From Deltaproteobacteria bacterium (GTDB lineage Bacteria; Myxococcota_A; Polyangia; Haliangiales; Haliangiaceae), in the NCBI GenBank assembly GCA_021413675.1, contig JAIOQA010000355.1:26990-90989 (forward strand): DNA of 64,000 bases, read 5' to 3'. The translations under genes and the position numbers were made by a program. The notes beneath the pieces were generated by a model. That model was not told the origin of the DNA. It worked only from the letters and a program-made list of their open reading frames with translations, and ran no database searches. Shown here in pieces: positions 9,907 through 18,836 of the stretch (position 1 is its first letter; the number at the start of each line of letters is the position of its first letter).

Positions 9907-12900
9907 CGCGCGAGGGCCCGGCCCAGCGCCTCGGCGAGCATCGCGCGGGTGAACGGCTTGGCGAGGTGGTCGCGCACGTTGGCGGCCGCGAGCTCTGCCT
10001 CGGTGCGGGCCTGGTTGCCCGAGATCAGGATGATGGGCAGGGTCGGCCGGATCGCGCCGAGGGCGCGCGCGAGCTCGAGGCCGCCGAGCTCGGGCATGTG
10101 CAGATCGGTGATGACGACGTCGAAGAGGTCCGGCGCCGCCTCGGCGGCGGCCAGCGCCGCGCGCGCGTCGGCGAACGCCGCGACGGTGTAGCCGAGCAGC
10201 TCGAGCTGCCGGCAGGTCGAGCGCATGACGAGCTCGTCGTCGTCGATGAGCAGCACGTGACCGGCGCCGCGCGGGATCGCCGCGGCGGCGGGCGCGTCGC
10301 CGCTCCGGCGCGCGGCCGGCAGCTCGGGCAGGTAGATCGCGAAGGTGGTGCCGCGCCCGACCGCGCTCGCGACGGTGATCGCGCCGCCGTGATCGGTCAC
10401 GACGCCGTGGGCCATCGCGAGGCCGAGGCCGGTGCCGTGGCCGACGCCCTTGGTCGTGAAGAACGGCTCGAAGATGCGCTCGAGGGTCGCGGCGTCCATG
10501 CCCTTGCCGTCGTCCTGGACCTGCAGGCGCGCGTACTTGCCGGGGGCGAGCCCGGCGGGCGTGCCGCCGCCAGCGCTGGCCTGGACCGTGTCGAGGCGGA
10601 TCGTGATCGTGCCGGTCCCGCGCTCGATCGCGTGCCACGCGTTGGTGCCGAGGTTGACGATCACGCCGTGGATCTGGATCGGATCGATCAGCACCATCGG
10701 CGAGCCGGCGTCGAGCTCGAGCGCGATGCGGATCGCGGCCGGCAACAGCGCGCGCAGCATGCGGGCCGCGTCCTCGATCAGGCCGCGCAGGTGCGTCGCG
10801 GTGCGGGCGCTGGACTGCTGGCGGCTGAACGTGAGGATCTGCCGCACGAGCTCGCTCGCGCGCGCGGCGGCGCTGGCGATCTCGGCCAGCGACTCGCTCA
10901 CGTTGGCGTCCTTGTTCGGGCTCTCGTCGGCGAGCTCGACGTTGGCGATGATCGCCGCGAGCAGGTTGTTGAAGTCGTGCGCGATGCCGCCGGCCAGCGT
11001 GCCGAGGGCCTCGAGCTTCTGCGCGCGGCGCAGGTGGCTCTCGAGCAGCGTGCGCTCGCGCTCGATCCGCGTGAGCTCGGTCAGGTCGCGGATCGCGATC
11101 ACGACCCGCGTGCCCTCGTCGGACTGGAACGGGCTGAGGTTGATCTCGACCGGGACGATGGTGCCGTCCTGGCGCAGCGCGGTGAGCCGCGGCCGGTCCA
11201 GGGCCATCGCGCCGGTCCGGGCGTTCGCGAGGAACTCGCGGTGAAACGCGGCGTGCCGCGCGCGCAGCGGCACTGGCACGAGATCCTCGACGCGGAGGCG
11301 GGTCAGCGCCTCGCGGGTGTAGCCGAGGGTCTTCTCGGCCATGCGGTTGGCCAGGACGATGCCGCCGCCCTCGTCGGAGATCAGCAGCGCGTCGGGCGCG
11401 AATTCGAAGACGCTGGTGAACCGCGAGACCGCGCGGAGCTGCACCAGCTCGGCGCCGGCGCGGGCCGCGAACAGCGTGACGATCGACGCGATCGGCGCGG
11501 GGTTGGCGATCGCGCGCCGGGTCATCACGCCGATCTGGCCGATCGGCTGCCCGGCCTCGTCGCACAGCGGCGCGGCCACGTAGCCGGCGGCGCCGAGCCC
11601 CGCGCGCGCGGTGTCGATCGCGATCACGCGATGGCCGCCCTCGGCGCGCACGATCTCCGCCACGCTCGCCGGCAGCGGGTCGGTCGCCACCAGGGGCCGG
11701 CCATCGAGGACCAGGCTCAAGAGCCGCAGCCCCGGGCCGGCGTGGGTCGCGCCGAGGAACGCGAGATCGGCGCCGACGATCGCGGCGAGCTGCGCGGTGA
11801 GCTCGTCGAACAGCGCCTGGCCGGCGCGGTGCGTGAGCCCGGTCGACAGCACCCGCAGCGCGGCGGCGTGCTGCTGCTGGGTCGTGACGTCGCGGACCAG
11901 GCCCTGGAACGCCTGCGGCGCACCGCGCGGGTCGCGCACGACCCGCGCCTCGAACTCCACCACCATGCGTTCGCCGTCGCGCTTGCGCCAGATCAGCTCC
12001 TGGCCGACCTCGTGGTCCGAGGCGAGCACCAGGTCGCGGACCCGGCGCATGTCCTCGGCGTCCGCGAAGCACGCGCTCAGGTTCGTGCCGACCAGCGCCT
12101 CGGCTTGCTCGTGGCCGCAGAGCCGCGCGAACGCCGGGTTGGCATCGACGATCGTGCCCTGCAGGTCGGTGCGGAAGATGCCGCGGATCGCGGCCGCGAA
12201 CAGGCTGCGGTAGCGATCGTCGCTGGCGTGCAGCGCGGCCTCGGCGCGCCGGCGCTCGCTGATGTCGCGCATGACCGTGAAGACGAACTCCTCACCGTCG
12301 AAGGCCAGGTGGTTGACCGTCACCTCGACGGCGATCGCGCGGCCATCCTTGCCGACCACCGTGGTCTCGAGCGTCAGCGCGCCGTGGCTCGCGACGTCGG
12401 CCCAGTGCGCCTCCCACGCGGCGACCGGGAACTGCGGATCGATGTCGTGGACGGTCATGCGCAGCAGCTCGGCGCGGCTGTAGCCCAGCAGGCGGCACGA
12501 CGCCTCGTTGACCGCGTGGAAGCGCGCGTGACGATCGACCAGGTGGAACGCTTCGACGGCGTGCTCGATCGCGAAGTGCGCGAGCGCGAGCTGGGTCTCG
12601 CGCTGCTCGGGCGACGCGATGGGATCGCCGGCGCCGCCGTCGGACCAGGACACCCGCGGCGCGAGGCGCAGCGCGCGGGCCTGCCGGGTCGCGAGATCGT
12701 GGCGCGCGCGGGCCAGCGCGATCGTCGTCGCGAGCAGCCGCGGCTCGTAGGGCCGGGTCAGGGCGGTGTCGTCGGCCGAGGCGTCCGCGGCGTCGGCGCA
12801 GACCAGCACGACCGGCGCCGGCGCGCCGAGCGCGGCGACGAACGCGCGGGTCGCCGCGCCCGCGCCAGGCGCGACCTCGATCGCGATCAGCCCGACACCC

Positions 12901-13043
12901 GCGAGCTGCGCGGCCGTCGTCGCCGCGCGCGGCGCGCGACCGGCGATGGCGTGGCCGGCGGCGCGGAGCTCGTCCGCGAGCGCATCGCCGTCCGCGACGA
13001 CGAAGACCGTCGGCAGGGGCGGAAGCGAGGGCTCGCCAGGCAT
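9903..13043 (-). CDS. PAS/GAF hybrid sensor histidine kinase with C-terminal receiver
   Basis: The 1046-residue kinase lacks membrane segments and is probably cytoplasmic. Order: a receiver-like domain at 1-120 whose phosphosite is Glu56 (LIAIEVAPG) and whose Lys is replaced in TRPYEP; PAS at about 150-265; PAS at 270-390; GAF-like at 405-535; PAS at 540-655; HisKA with His689 (GGIAHDFNNLL); HATPase with N box near 797-805, DDGKGM at 844-849 and GTGLGL at 870-875; and a true receiver at 928-1046 with Asp980 and Lys1029. The N-terminal domain looks like an unphosphorylatable pseudo-receiver. A -10-like TATCCT (13054-13059) lies 10 bases before the ATG. The signal is unknown. Confidence 0.93.
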   Translation of the reverse strand: MPGEPSLPPLPTVFVVADGDALADELRAAGHAIAGRAPRAATTAAQLAGVGLIAIEVAPGAGAATRAFVAALGAPAPVVLVCADAADASADDTALTRPYEPRLLATTIALARARHDLATRQARALRLAPRVSWSDGGAGDPIASPEQRETQLALAHFAIEHAVEAFHLVDRHARFHAVNEASCRLLGYSRAELLRMTVHDIDPQFPVAAWEAHWADVASHGALTLETTVVGKDGRAIAVEVTVNHLAFDGEEFVFTVMRDISERRRAEAALHASDDRYRSLFAAAIRGIFRTDLQGTIVDANPAFARLCGHEQAEALVGTNLSACFADAEDMRRVRDLVLASDHEVGQELIWRKRDGERMVVEFEARVVRDPRGAPQAFQGLVRDVTTQQQHAAALRVLSTGLTHRAGQALFDELTAQLAAIVGADLAFLGATHAGPGLRLLSLVLDGRPLVATDPLPASVAEIVRAEGGHRVIAIDTARAGLGAAGYVAAPLCDEAGQPIGQIGVMTRRAIANPAPIASIVTLFAARAGAELVQLRAVSRFTSVFEFAPDALLISDEGGGIVLANRMAEKTLGYTREALTRLRVEDLVPVPLRARHAAFHREFLANARTGAMALDRPRLTALRQDGTIVPVEINLSPFQSDEGTRVVIAIRDLTELTRIERERTLLESHLRRAQKLEALGTLAGGIAHDFNNLLAAIIANVELADESPNKDANVSESLAEIASAAARASELVRQILTFSRQQSSARTATHLRGLIEDAARMLRALLPAAIRIALELDAGSPMVLIDPIQIHGVIVNLGTNAWHAIERGTGTITIRLDTVQASAGGGTPAGLAPGKYARLQVQDDGKGMDAATLERIFEPFFTTKGVGHGTGLGLAMAHGVVTDHGGAITVASAVGRGTTFAIYLPELPAARRSGDAPAAAAIPRGAGHVLLIDDDELVMRSTCRQLELLGYTVAAFADARAALAAAEAAPDLFDVVITDLHMPELGGLELARALGAIRPTLPIILISGNQARTEAELAAANVRDHLAKPFTRAMLAEALGRALAR

Positions 13044-13140
13044 GCGCGAGCCCAGGATAGACGAGTTGTTCGAGGCGCACAGCGAAGGCGCGCGCAGGTT
13101 CTGCGCGAAACCCGGGCCTGCGAAACCCGCCGATCCAGCG

Positions 13141-13169
13141 GGTCGATCGCGGTCGTGCCGCGATCGACC
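13141..13169 (-). terminator. Hairpin terminator downstream of mdh
   Basis: A perfect 12-bp stem GGTCGATCGCGG / CCGCGATCGACC with loop TCGTG begins 13 bases after the mdh stop. No T-run follows, so it may act as a GC hairpin or protect the RNA 3' end. Confidence 0.6.
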
Positions 13170-13181
13170 TGAAGCGGCTGG

Positions 13182-14126
13182 CTAGAGGAACGTCTTCGCG
13201 ATGTTCATCAGCTCGGTGTTCGCGGCGACCGAGGCGGCGAACGCCTCCTTCTCCTGCGGCGACAGCTCGAACTCGAACACCGCCTCGGCGCCCTTGGCCG
13301 AGAGCTTCACCGGCACGCCGACGAACGCGTTGTTGACGCCGAACTCGCCGCACAGCTCGACCGAGCAGGGCAGGACGCGGCCCTGGTTGCGGACGATCGC
13401 CTCGACCATCAGACACGTGCCCGAGCCGGGCGCGAGCCAGGCCGAGGTGCCGATGAGCGCGGTGAGGGTGGCGCCGCCCTTCTTGGTGTTCGCGACCACC
13501 TCGGCCAGCTTCTCGGGCGAGAGGAACTTCGCGACCGGCACGTTGCCGATCATCGCGGTCGACAGGATGGGCACCATGTCCTTGTCGGTGTGCGCGCCGA
13601 GCACGATCGCCTGGACGTCCTCGACCGACACGCCAGCGGCCATCGCCAGGTAGGTGCGGAAGCGGGCGCTGTCGAGCACGCCGGCCGAGCCGATGACGCG
13701 CTCGCGCGGGAAGCCGGTGACCTGCTTCGCGACGAACACCATCGCGTCGAGCGGGTTCGAAACGACGATCAGCACGGCGTCGGGCGCGTGCTGCTTCACG
13801 TTCTTGCAGATGTCGCGGACGATGCCGGCGTTGATGCTGATCAGCTCCTCGCGCGACTGACCGGGCTTGCGCTGCACGCCCGCGGTCATGACGACCACGT
13901 CGGCGCCGGCCATCGCCTCGGGCTTGTCGGTGGCGACGAAGCCGTGGCTGTTGAAGCCCTCCCACGCGCCGGCCTGGGTCAGGTCGAGGGCGCGGCCCTC
14001 GGCGGCCGTCGCCTTGAGGTCGATGAGCACGAGCTCGCCGAGCTCCTTGGTCACGGCCCACTGGGCCACGGCGGCGCCGACGTTACCGCCAGCACCAACG
14101 ATCGCGATCTTCGGACGCTTGATCAT
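13182..14126 (-). CDS. mdh: Malate dehydrogenase (LDH-like)
   Basis: This 314-residue NAD-dependent dehydrogenase interconverts malate and oxaloacetate. The Rossmann loop GAGGNVGAAVA, the mobile loop GVQRKPGQSREEL with substrate-binding arginines, NPLDAM, and the catalytic histidine in GAHTDKDMVP are present. The length suits the type 3 (lactate-dehydrogenase-like) MDH. The ATG at 14126 fits the family; a longer upstream reading is Arg-rich non-family sequence. It belongs with sucCD, icd and ndk functionally, though the kinase block separates it from them. Confidence 0.96.
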   Translation of the reverse strand: MIKRPKIAIVGAGGNVGAAVAQWAVTKELGELVLIDLKATAAEGRALDLTQAGAWEGFNSHGFVATDKPEAMAGADVVVMTAGVQRKPGQSREELISINAGIVRDICKNVKQHAPDAVLIVVSNPLDAMVFVAKQVTGFPRERVIGSAGVLDSARFRTYLAMAAGVSVEDVQAIVLGAHTDKDMVPILSTAMIGNVPVAKFLSPEKLAEVVANTKKGGATLTALIGTSAWLAPGSGTCLMVEAIVRNQGRVLPCSVELCGEFGVNNAFVGVPVKLSAKGAEAVFEFELSPQEKEAFAASVAANTELMNIAKTFL

Positions 14127-14132
14127 GGCCGG

Positions 14133-14162
14133 GTGATACCGCCGCGCTCGGCGCCTTGGCAA
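14133..14162 (-). promoter_or_regulatory. Putative mdh promoter TTGCCA-N18-TATCAC
   Basis: On the minus strand, TTGCCA (14162-14157) and TATCAC (14138-14133) are 18 bases apart. The -10 box ends 6 bases before the mdh ATG, which has no Shine-Dalgarno. Confidence 0.45.
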
Positions 14163-14209
14163 GCCGCGGCCGCGGCGATACTGTCGCGGCTCGGTAGGGG
14201 TGGAACTCG

Positions 14210-14782
14210 GTGTCGTTGTTCGACATCCCGCCAGCGGAGGCAAACGTGGCCAAGCATATCGAGACGTTCAAGGGCTGGGCGGAGACCTTCCGCACCGATG
14301 TCGCGGCGCTGAAGGCGCTGGTCGAGGAGAAGGGCGCCGACATGGAGGCGCGCAAGCTCGCCGTCGGCGCGCTGTCCTATCTCGTCACCCGCATGGACCT
14401 CGTGCCCGACTGGAACGAGGGCATCGGCATGATGGACGACATCATGGTCGTCCGCGTGTGCGCGCAGATGGCGTCGCACCACAAGCTGGGCGCGCTCGAG
14501 GCCAGCGCCGAGCTGGCGATCGGCCGCATGGCCAACGAGGCCGAGAAGATCACCGACTTCCTCGGCGCCGACCTCTACGACAAGCTCCGCCAGTACTGCG
14601 CCAAGCTCGAGGAGACCGCGGTGCGCGGCCGGACCCCGCAGCTGGTGATCAGCGAGGGCGCCGCCCGGCTCGCGCTGTACACGGAGGTCGACGACGAGAT
14701 CAAGCGCAGCGTGCCGATCGTCGTCGCCGATCCCGACGACGCCGAGCTCCGCCTCAAGTCGTATCTCGCGCAGAAGCTGTAA
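14210..14782 (+). CDS. DUF1232-like protein
   Basis: This 190-residue soluble protein contains the DUF1232 (YkvA-like) signature around residues 49-80: ALSYLVTRMDLVPDW, then GIGMMDDIMVV, matching the family consensus of Y-L-x-P-x-D-x-I-P-D and G-x-x-D-D. Unlike most members it lacks clear membrane helices and carries an extra C-terminal half. The start is a GTG with a weak GGTGGA upstream. The gene precedes the exporter at 14813 by 30 bp on the same strand and may be co-transcribed. The function of the family is not established. Confidence 0.65.
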   Translation: MSLFDIPPAEANVAKHIETFKGWAETFRTDVAALKALVEEKGADMEARKLAVGALSYLVTRMDLVPDWNEGIGMMDDIMVVRVCAQMASHHKLGALEASAELAIGRMANEAEKITDFLGADLYDKLRQYCAKLEETAVRGRTPQLVISEGAARLALYTEVDDEIKRSVPIVVADPDDAELRLKSYLAQKL

Positions 14783-14812
14783 CGGAAACCGCGGCGCGGG
14801 CTCTCAGCACCT

Positions 14813-16327
14813 GTGGAAGACCTGCCCGCCCCGGCGGCCGCGCGCGCGCCGCACCCGATCGTCGAGCTGACGCGCCAGCAGAAGGCCTTCACGCTCGCCG
14901 GGGTCATGCTCGGCATGTTCCTCGGCGCGCTCGATCAGACGATCGTCTCGACCGCCGGGCCCGCGATCAAGCAGGACCTCGGCATCCCGGCGTCGTTGTA
15001 CGCGTGGCTGACCACCGCGTACATGGTGGCGTCGACGGTGCTGGTGCCGATCTACGGCAAGCTGTCCGATCTCTACGGCCGCAAGCCGGTGCTGCTCTTC
15101 GGCATGAGCACGTTCCTCGTCGGCTCGCTCGCGTGCGGGCTGTCGACCAGCTACGAGATGCTGTTCGCGGCGCGCGCGATGCAGGGCCTGGGCTCGGCGG
15201 CGCTGTTCGTGATCGCGTTCGCGGTGATCGCCGACATCTTCCCGCCGGCGGTGCGCGGCAAGTTCACCGGCATCTTCGGCGCGGTCTGGGGCCTGGCCAG
15301 CGTGATCGGCCCGTTCGTCGGCGGCCTGCTGACCGATCACCTGAGCTGGCACTGGGTGTTCTTCGTCAACCTGCCGATCGGCGCGCTCGCGATCGCCTTC
15401 GTCGTGGCCAAGATGCCGGCGCTGGGCGGCGGCGCGAAGCGGCGCATCGACGTCGCCGGCGCGCTCGCGCTGGTCGTGGCGGTGGTGCCGCTCCTGCTCG
15501 CGCTCGCGATGGGCGCGCCGGTGCAGGGCGAGGGCCCGGGCGGCGGCGGCGGCCACTGGACCGATCCCGCCGTGCTCGTGATGTTCGCGGTCGCGGTGCT
15601 CGGCTCGATCGGCTTCTTCGCGATCGAACAGCGCGCCGCCGATCCGATCGTCGACTTCAAGCTGTTCGCCACGCCGATCTTCCGCTGGGGCGTGTTCGCG
15701 GTGTTCGTCGTCGTCGCGGCGTTCTTCGCCGGCATCGTGTTCCTGCCGCTGTTCATGACCAACGTCGTCGGCGTCGACGCCACCAACGCCGGCTTCACGC
15801 TGACCCCGCTGACCCTCGGCATCGTCGCCGGCAACATCGCGTCCGGGCAGCTGGTCACCAAGCTCGGCCGCTACAAGCCGCTGATGCTCATCTCGCTGGC
15901 CGGGCTGGTCGGCGCGTACGCGATCATGGCCTTCACGATCGGTCCGGGGTCCGGACAGCTCGAGGTCACGCTCAAGATGGTGCTGGTCGGCCTGTCGCTC
16001 GGCCCCTCGATCCCGCTGTTCACGCTGGCCCTGCAGAACGGCATGCCGCCGCACCAGGTCGGCATGGTCACGGCCTCGGCCACCTTCTTCCGGCAGATCG
16101 GCGGCACGATCGGCATCTCGGTGTTCGGCACCGTGTTCGCGACCAAGCTCTCGCACGGCATGGCGGCGGCGTACGCCGGCCCCAGGGCCGGCATCGGCGA
16201 CGGCGTCAAGCTCGCGTTCTCGGATGCGACCGTCGCGGTGTTCCTGGTCGGCGTGGGCGTGGCGGCGGCGGGCTTCCTGATCACGCTCAAGGTGCCGGAG
16301 CTGCCGCTCAGGACGTCGAATCGCTGA
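14813..16327 (+). CDS. MFS exporter, DHA2 (14-TM, EmrB/QacA-like) family
   Basis: The 504-residue transporter has the DHA2 signature LDQTIVSTAGPAI in TM1 and motif A GKLSDLYGRKP between TM2 and TM3. A motif-C-like glycine stretch (GLASVIGPFVGGLLTDH) lies in TM5, and about 14 hydrophobic segments are visible. Such proteins use the proton gradient to export drugs, bile salts or fatty acids; the substrate here cannot be told. A TTG/GTG-type start at 14813 was used, and the ATG at 14906 would remove part of TM1. The 3' end overlaps the convergent gene by 20 bp. Confidence 0.9.
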   Translation: MEDLPAPAAARAPHPIVELTRQQKAFTLAGVMLGMFLGALDQTIVSTAGPAIKQDLGIPASLYAWLTTAYMVASTVLVPIYGKLSDLYGRKPVLLFGMSTFLVGSLACGLSTSYEMLFAARAMQGLGSAALFVIAFAVIADIFPPAVRGKFTGIFGAVWGLASVIGPFVGGLLTDHLSWHWVFFVNLPIGALAIAFVVAKMPALGGGAKRRIDVAGALALVVAVVPLLLALAMGAPVQGEGPGGGGGHWTDPAVLVMFAVAVLGSIGFFAIEQRAADPIVDFKLFATPIFRWGVFAVFVVVAAFFAGIVFLPLFMTNVVGVDATNAGFTLTPLTLGIVAGNIASGQLVTKLGRYKPLMLISLAGLVGAYAIMAFTIGPGSGQLEVTLKMVLVGLSLGPSIPLFTLALQNGMPPHQVGMVTASATFFRQIGGTIGISVFGTVFATKLSHGMAAAYAGPRAGIGDGVKLAFSDATVAVFLVGVGVAAAGFLITLKVPELPLRTSNR

Positions 16328-16751
16328 GCCGGGAGAGCGCTTCGCGGACGTCGTCCTCGGCGAGCTCGGAGCCGCTCAGCTGCGCGGCGCGCTCGATCGT
16401 CTGCGCGAAGCGCTCGATCGCCGCGACCTCGACGGCCGGCCAGGTGCGCCAGTTGCCGTAGCGCAGCTTCTCGGTCACGACCTCGAGATCGATGTCGGCG
16501 CCGCGGGTGGCCAGCTCGAGTAGCCGCGGCACGAAGTAGGCGAAGTCGCTGACCGAGCCCCAGGTGGTCATCGCCTTGAACGAGTAGCGCCCGAGGTCGT
16601 CGCCGGTGAGCTCGCGCAGCGGCGCCCGGTGGAGGCCGGCCTCGGCGCCATCGCCGACGCAGCAGGGGCAGCCCTCGACGCGCGCGGGCCGGGGGCGGCC
16701 GGCGAACGCGGCGTAGAGGCCCGCGATGGCGGCGTCGAGATCGGCGATCAT
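16308..16751 (-). CDS. Small soluble protein with CPCC motif, unknown function
   Basis: This 147-residue protein begins MIADLDAAIAGLYAAFAGR. It has a Cys cluster GCPCCVGDG at about 28-36 that could bind metal, and conserved-looking aromatic segments (YSFKAMTTWGSVSDFAYFVP). The ATG at 16751 is supported by a TACGCT box 6 bases upstream; further upstream the frame is Arg/Pro-rich noise. The family is not recognised. Confidence 0.65.
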   Translation of the reverse strand: MIADLDAAIAGLYAAFAGRPRPARVEGCPCCVGDGAEAGLHRAPLRELTGDDLGRYSFKAMTTWGSVSDFAYFVPRLLELATRGADIDLEVVTEKLRYGNWRTWPAVEVAAIERFAQTIERAAQLSGSELAEDDVREALSRLSDSTS

Positions 16752-16757
16752 GGCCCG

Positions 16758-16763
16758 AGCGTA
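16758..16763 (-). promoter_or_regulatory. Putative -10 box TACGCT
   Basis: TACGCT ends 6 bases before the ATG at 16751 and supports that start. No good -35 box was seen. Confidence 0.35.
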
Positions 16764-16818
16764 GCGCGGCGATGGGGCGTGCTCGACACCGGGGCCGCGC
16801 TCTGTTACAGACGCCCGC

Positions 16819-17838
16819 ATGCGCGTTCGGGGGCTCGTCAGCATCGTGTTCGTGGGGCTGTTGTCCGGTACGGCGGTCGCCGGAGGGGCTGCGAGTGGCG
16901 CGGCCGCGCCGCCGGCGCCGACCACCTTCGATGATCTCGCGGACGGGGCCACGCGCCTCGAGCGCGGCGATCTGATCGGCTGGGGCTGGGCGCTGACCGC
17001 GGCCTGCGATCAGGGCGACGACGTGGCCCAGCGGCAGTGCAAGGTGGTCCGAGACCGCCGCGCCGCCGCGCTCGCTGGCAAGGCGTTCCTCGTCGACGGC
17101 GACGCGTTCGCGTTCAGCGTCGGGACCTGGGATCCGGCCAAGAAGTCGATGCCGATCACGCTGCGCGGCTGTGTCGCGTGCGACACGCCGCTCCAGGCCG
17201 GCGCGAAGCGGCTGTTCGTCGTCGGCAACAAGGCCGCGCCGGTGGTCGAGAGCGGCCTGCTCAAGGCCGCGGTGATCCACGAGACCGCGCGGACCTTCGA
17301 CAGCGAGGCCGCCGCCGTCAAGTGGCGGACCGAGGTCGTGCCCCGGCTCAAGGTCGAGCTGGTGTTCGAGGTGGTCGGCAACCCGGTGTGGACCCGCGAC
17401 GGGCGCGATGGCCTCGCGGTCTCGATCACCGGCTTCCGGGTCTACGACCCGTGCGACGGCGGCATCGTGTGCGCGAGCCCGGCGGCGACCAACGTGCTCG
17501 CCGACAAGAAGGCGTGCGGCGCCACGGTCGTCGAGGGCCCGGCCGAGACCGGCCCGGCCGAGGCGCTCCCCGATCAGCTCGAGCCGCGGATGATCCAGAC
17601 CGCGCTCAAGCCGGCGCTGGCCGCGGCCCAGGACTGCTTCGACACCTACGGCGTGCCCGGCGAGGGCAAGCTGCGCATCACGATCGCCGCCGACGGCACG
17701 ATCGCCGCGCTCGAGCAGCTCGGCGACTTCACCGACACGCCGACCGGCACCTGCATCGACAAGGCGGTCCGCGCGATCACGTTCCCGAAGTCGCGGAAGA
17801 AGAAGACGACGGTCAACTACCCGATCGTCCTGCGCTGA
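16819..17838 (+). CDS. Secreted protein with AgmX/TonB_C-like C-terminal domain
   Basis: This 339-residue protein has a clear signal peptide (MRVRGLVSIVFVGLLSGTAVA) and probable cleavage near residue 21. The central part holds several Cys pairs (CVAC, CDGGIVC). The last 75 residues carry a Cys followed by GEGKLRITIAADGTI, a second Cys (GTCIDKAVRAITFP) and final strand VNYPIVLR. That is the pattern of the TonB_C/AgmX-type domain common in myxobacterial envelope proteins, where two Cys flank a beta-alpha-beta core. It is probably periplasmic; the function is unknown. A TACAGA box lies 7 bases before the ATG. Confidence 0.7.
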   Translation: MRVRGLVSIVFVGLLSGTAVAGGAASGAAAPPAPTTFDDLADGATRLERGDLIGWGWALTAACDQGDDVAQRQCKVVRDRRAAALAGKAFLVDGDAFAFSVGTWDPAKKSMPITLRGCVACDTPLQAGAKRLFVVGNKAAPVVESGLLKAAVIHETARTFDSEAAAVKWRTEVVPRLKVELVFEVVGNPVWTRDGRDGLAVSITGFRVYDPCDGGIVCASPAATNVLADKKACGATVVEGPAETGPAEALPDQLEPRMIQTALKPALAAAQDCFDTYGVPGEGKLRITIAADGTIAALEQLGDFTDTPTGTCIDKAVRAITFPKSRKKKTTVNYPIVLR

Positions 17839-17847
17839 CTCGCTGAC

Positions 17848-18267
17848 TCAGAAGCTCCACGCCGCGGTGGCGCTGGCGCCGCCCGGCGCGAGCGTCGCGG
17901 AGATCCGCGGCACCGCACCGTCGGCGTACTCGTAGGTCTCCGTGCGGCCGACGATCGCGCCGATCACGGCGCCGCTCGCCGCGCCGATGACCGCGCCCGA
18001 GGCGCCGAGGATCACCGCCTTCGCGTCGCGCGAGAGGCCGGGGCAGAACCAGTCGTCGCCCACGCTACACGGCGGATCGTCGCCCGCGGCGAGGCCGAGC
18101 ACCACGCCGCTCGAGGCGCCGGCCAGGAGCCCGATGCCCGCGCCCTGGAGCGCGCCGTCCACGTGGTCGGTGCGGTCCTCCGGCAGCTCGCGACCGGCGG
18201 CGATCTTGTAGTGATGGGTGCAGGCCGAGGTGGTGACCGCCAGGGCGGCGAGGAGGAGGGCGCGCAT
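17848..18267 (-). CDS. Glycine-zipper lipoprotein, second of a tandem pair
   Basis: This 139-residue lipoprotein has a signal peptide ending in lipobox TSAC (Cys16), followed by THHYKIAAGRELPEDRT. The centre is a Gly/Ala-rich hydrophobic stretch (AGIGLLAGASSGVVLGLAAG and AVIGAASGAVIGAIVG), as in glycine-zipper proteins that associate with the outer membrane. The C-terminus ends GGASATAAWSF, possibly a terminal beta strand. Start and stop are shared with the upstream copy (TGATG). Confidence 0.7.
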   Translation of the reverse strand: MRALLLAALAVTTSACTHHYKIAAGRELPEDRTDHVDGALQGAGIGLLAGASSGVVLGLAAGDDPPCSVGDDWFCPGLSRDAKAVILGASGAVIGAASGAVIGAIVGRTETYEYADGAVPRISATLAPGGASATAAWSF

Positions 18268-18695
18268 CAGAAGCTCCACGCGGCGGTGGCGCTGGCGCCA
18301 CCGGGGGTGACCGACGCCGAGATCCGCGGCACCGGGCCGTCCTCGGACTCGTAGACCTCGCGGCTCCCGATCGCCGCGCCGACGACGAGGCCGGTCACCG
18401 CGCCCAGGCCGCCGAAGAGGATGCCGCCGATCGCGGCCTTCTGGCCGGCCGTGTGGCTGTTGCACGCCAGGAACGGTTCGGACTCGGGCGCGCACGGCAG
18501 GTCGTCGCCGCGCGAGTAGCCGGCCGCCGCGCCGATCGCTGCCCCCGCGAGCATGCCGAGCCCGCCACCTTCGATCGCGCCCAGGCCGTGCGCGGTGTGC
18601 GGCGCCGGCAACGGCCGCCCGGCCGCGATCTTGTAGTGATGAGTGCAGGCAGAAGCGGTGAGCGCGAGAGCGGCAAGGATCAGCGAGGGACGCAT
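18267..18695 (-). CDS. Glycine-zipper lipoprotein, first of a tandem pair
   Basis: This 142-residue paralogue of the next gene shares the mature N-terminus CTHHYKIAAGR, two Gly-zipper hydrophobic stretches and the ending GGASATAAWSF. The lipobox is SAC with Cys19. It differs mainly in the loop with two Cys (CAPESEPFLAC) between the zippers, so a disulfide is likely. The ATG at 18695 was chosen because it starts the signal peptide. The function is unknown. Confidence 0.7.
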   Translation of the reverse strand: MRPSLILAALALTASACTHHYKIAAGRPLPAPHTAHGLGAIEGGGLGMLAGAAIGAAAGYSRGDDLPCAPESEPFLACNSHTAGQKAAIGGILFGGLGAVTGLVVGAAIGSREVYESEDGPVPRISASVTPGGASATAAWSF

Positions 18696-18836
18696 GGTCC
18701 GGCCAATTTGCAACCGCCGTACCGATAGCAACTGCTCGGAATTGCTCTGCGTCGGATGTCGCGAACTCCACAGGTTGTCGAACCCTGGACGCGTGACTGC
18801 TGACGCGCGGCAGGGCGTGGCAATCGCGGATGGGAT

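Noticed and set aside
9966..13172. A 1068-codon open frame on the plus strand across the hybrid kinase
   Set aside because: It is antisense to a kinase with full catalytic motifs and is rich in Arg, Gly, Ala and Asp with no domain pattern. Long shadows are expected at this GC content.
13750..13765. GGTTCGAAAC, resembling a tRNA T-loop
   Set aside because: It is the reverse strand of mdh codons (VSNPLD region), with no surrounding cloverleaf.
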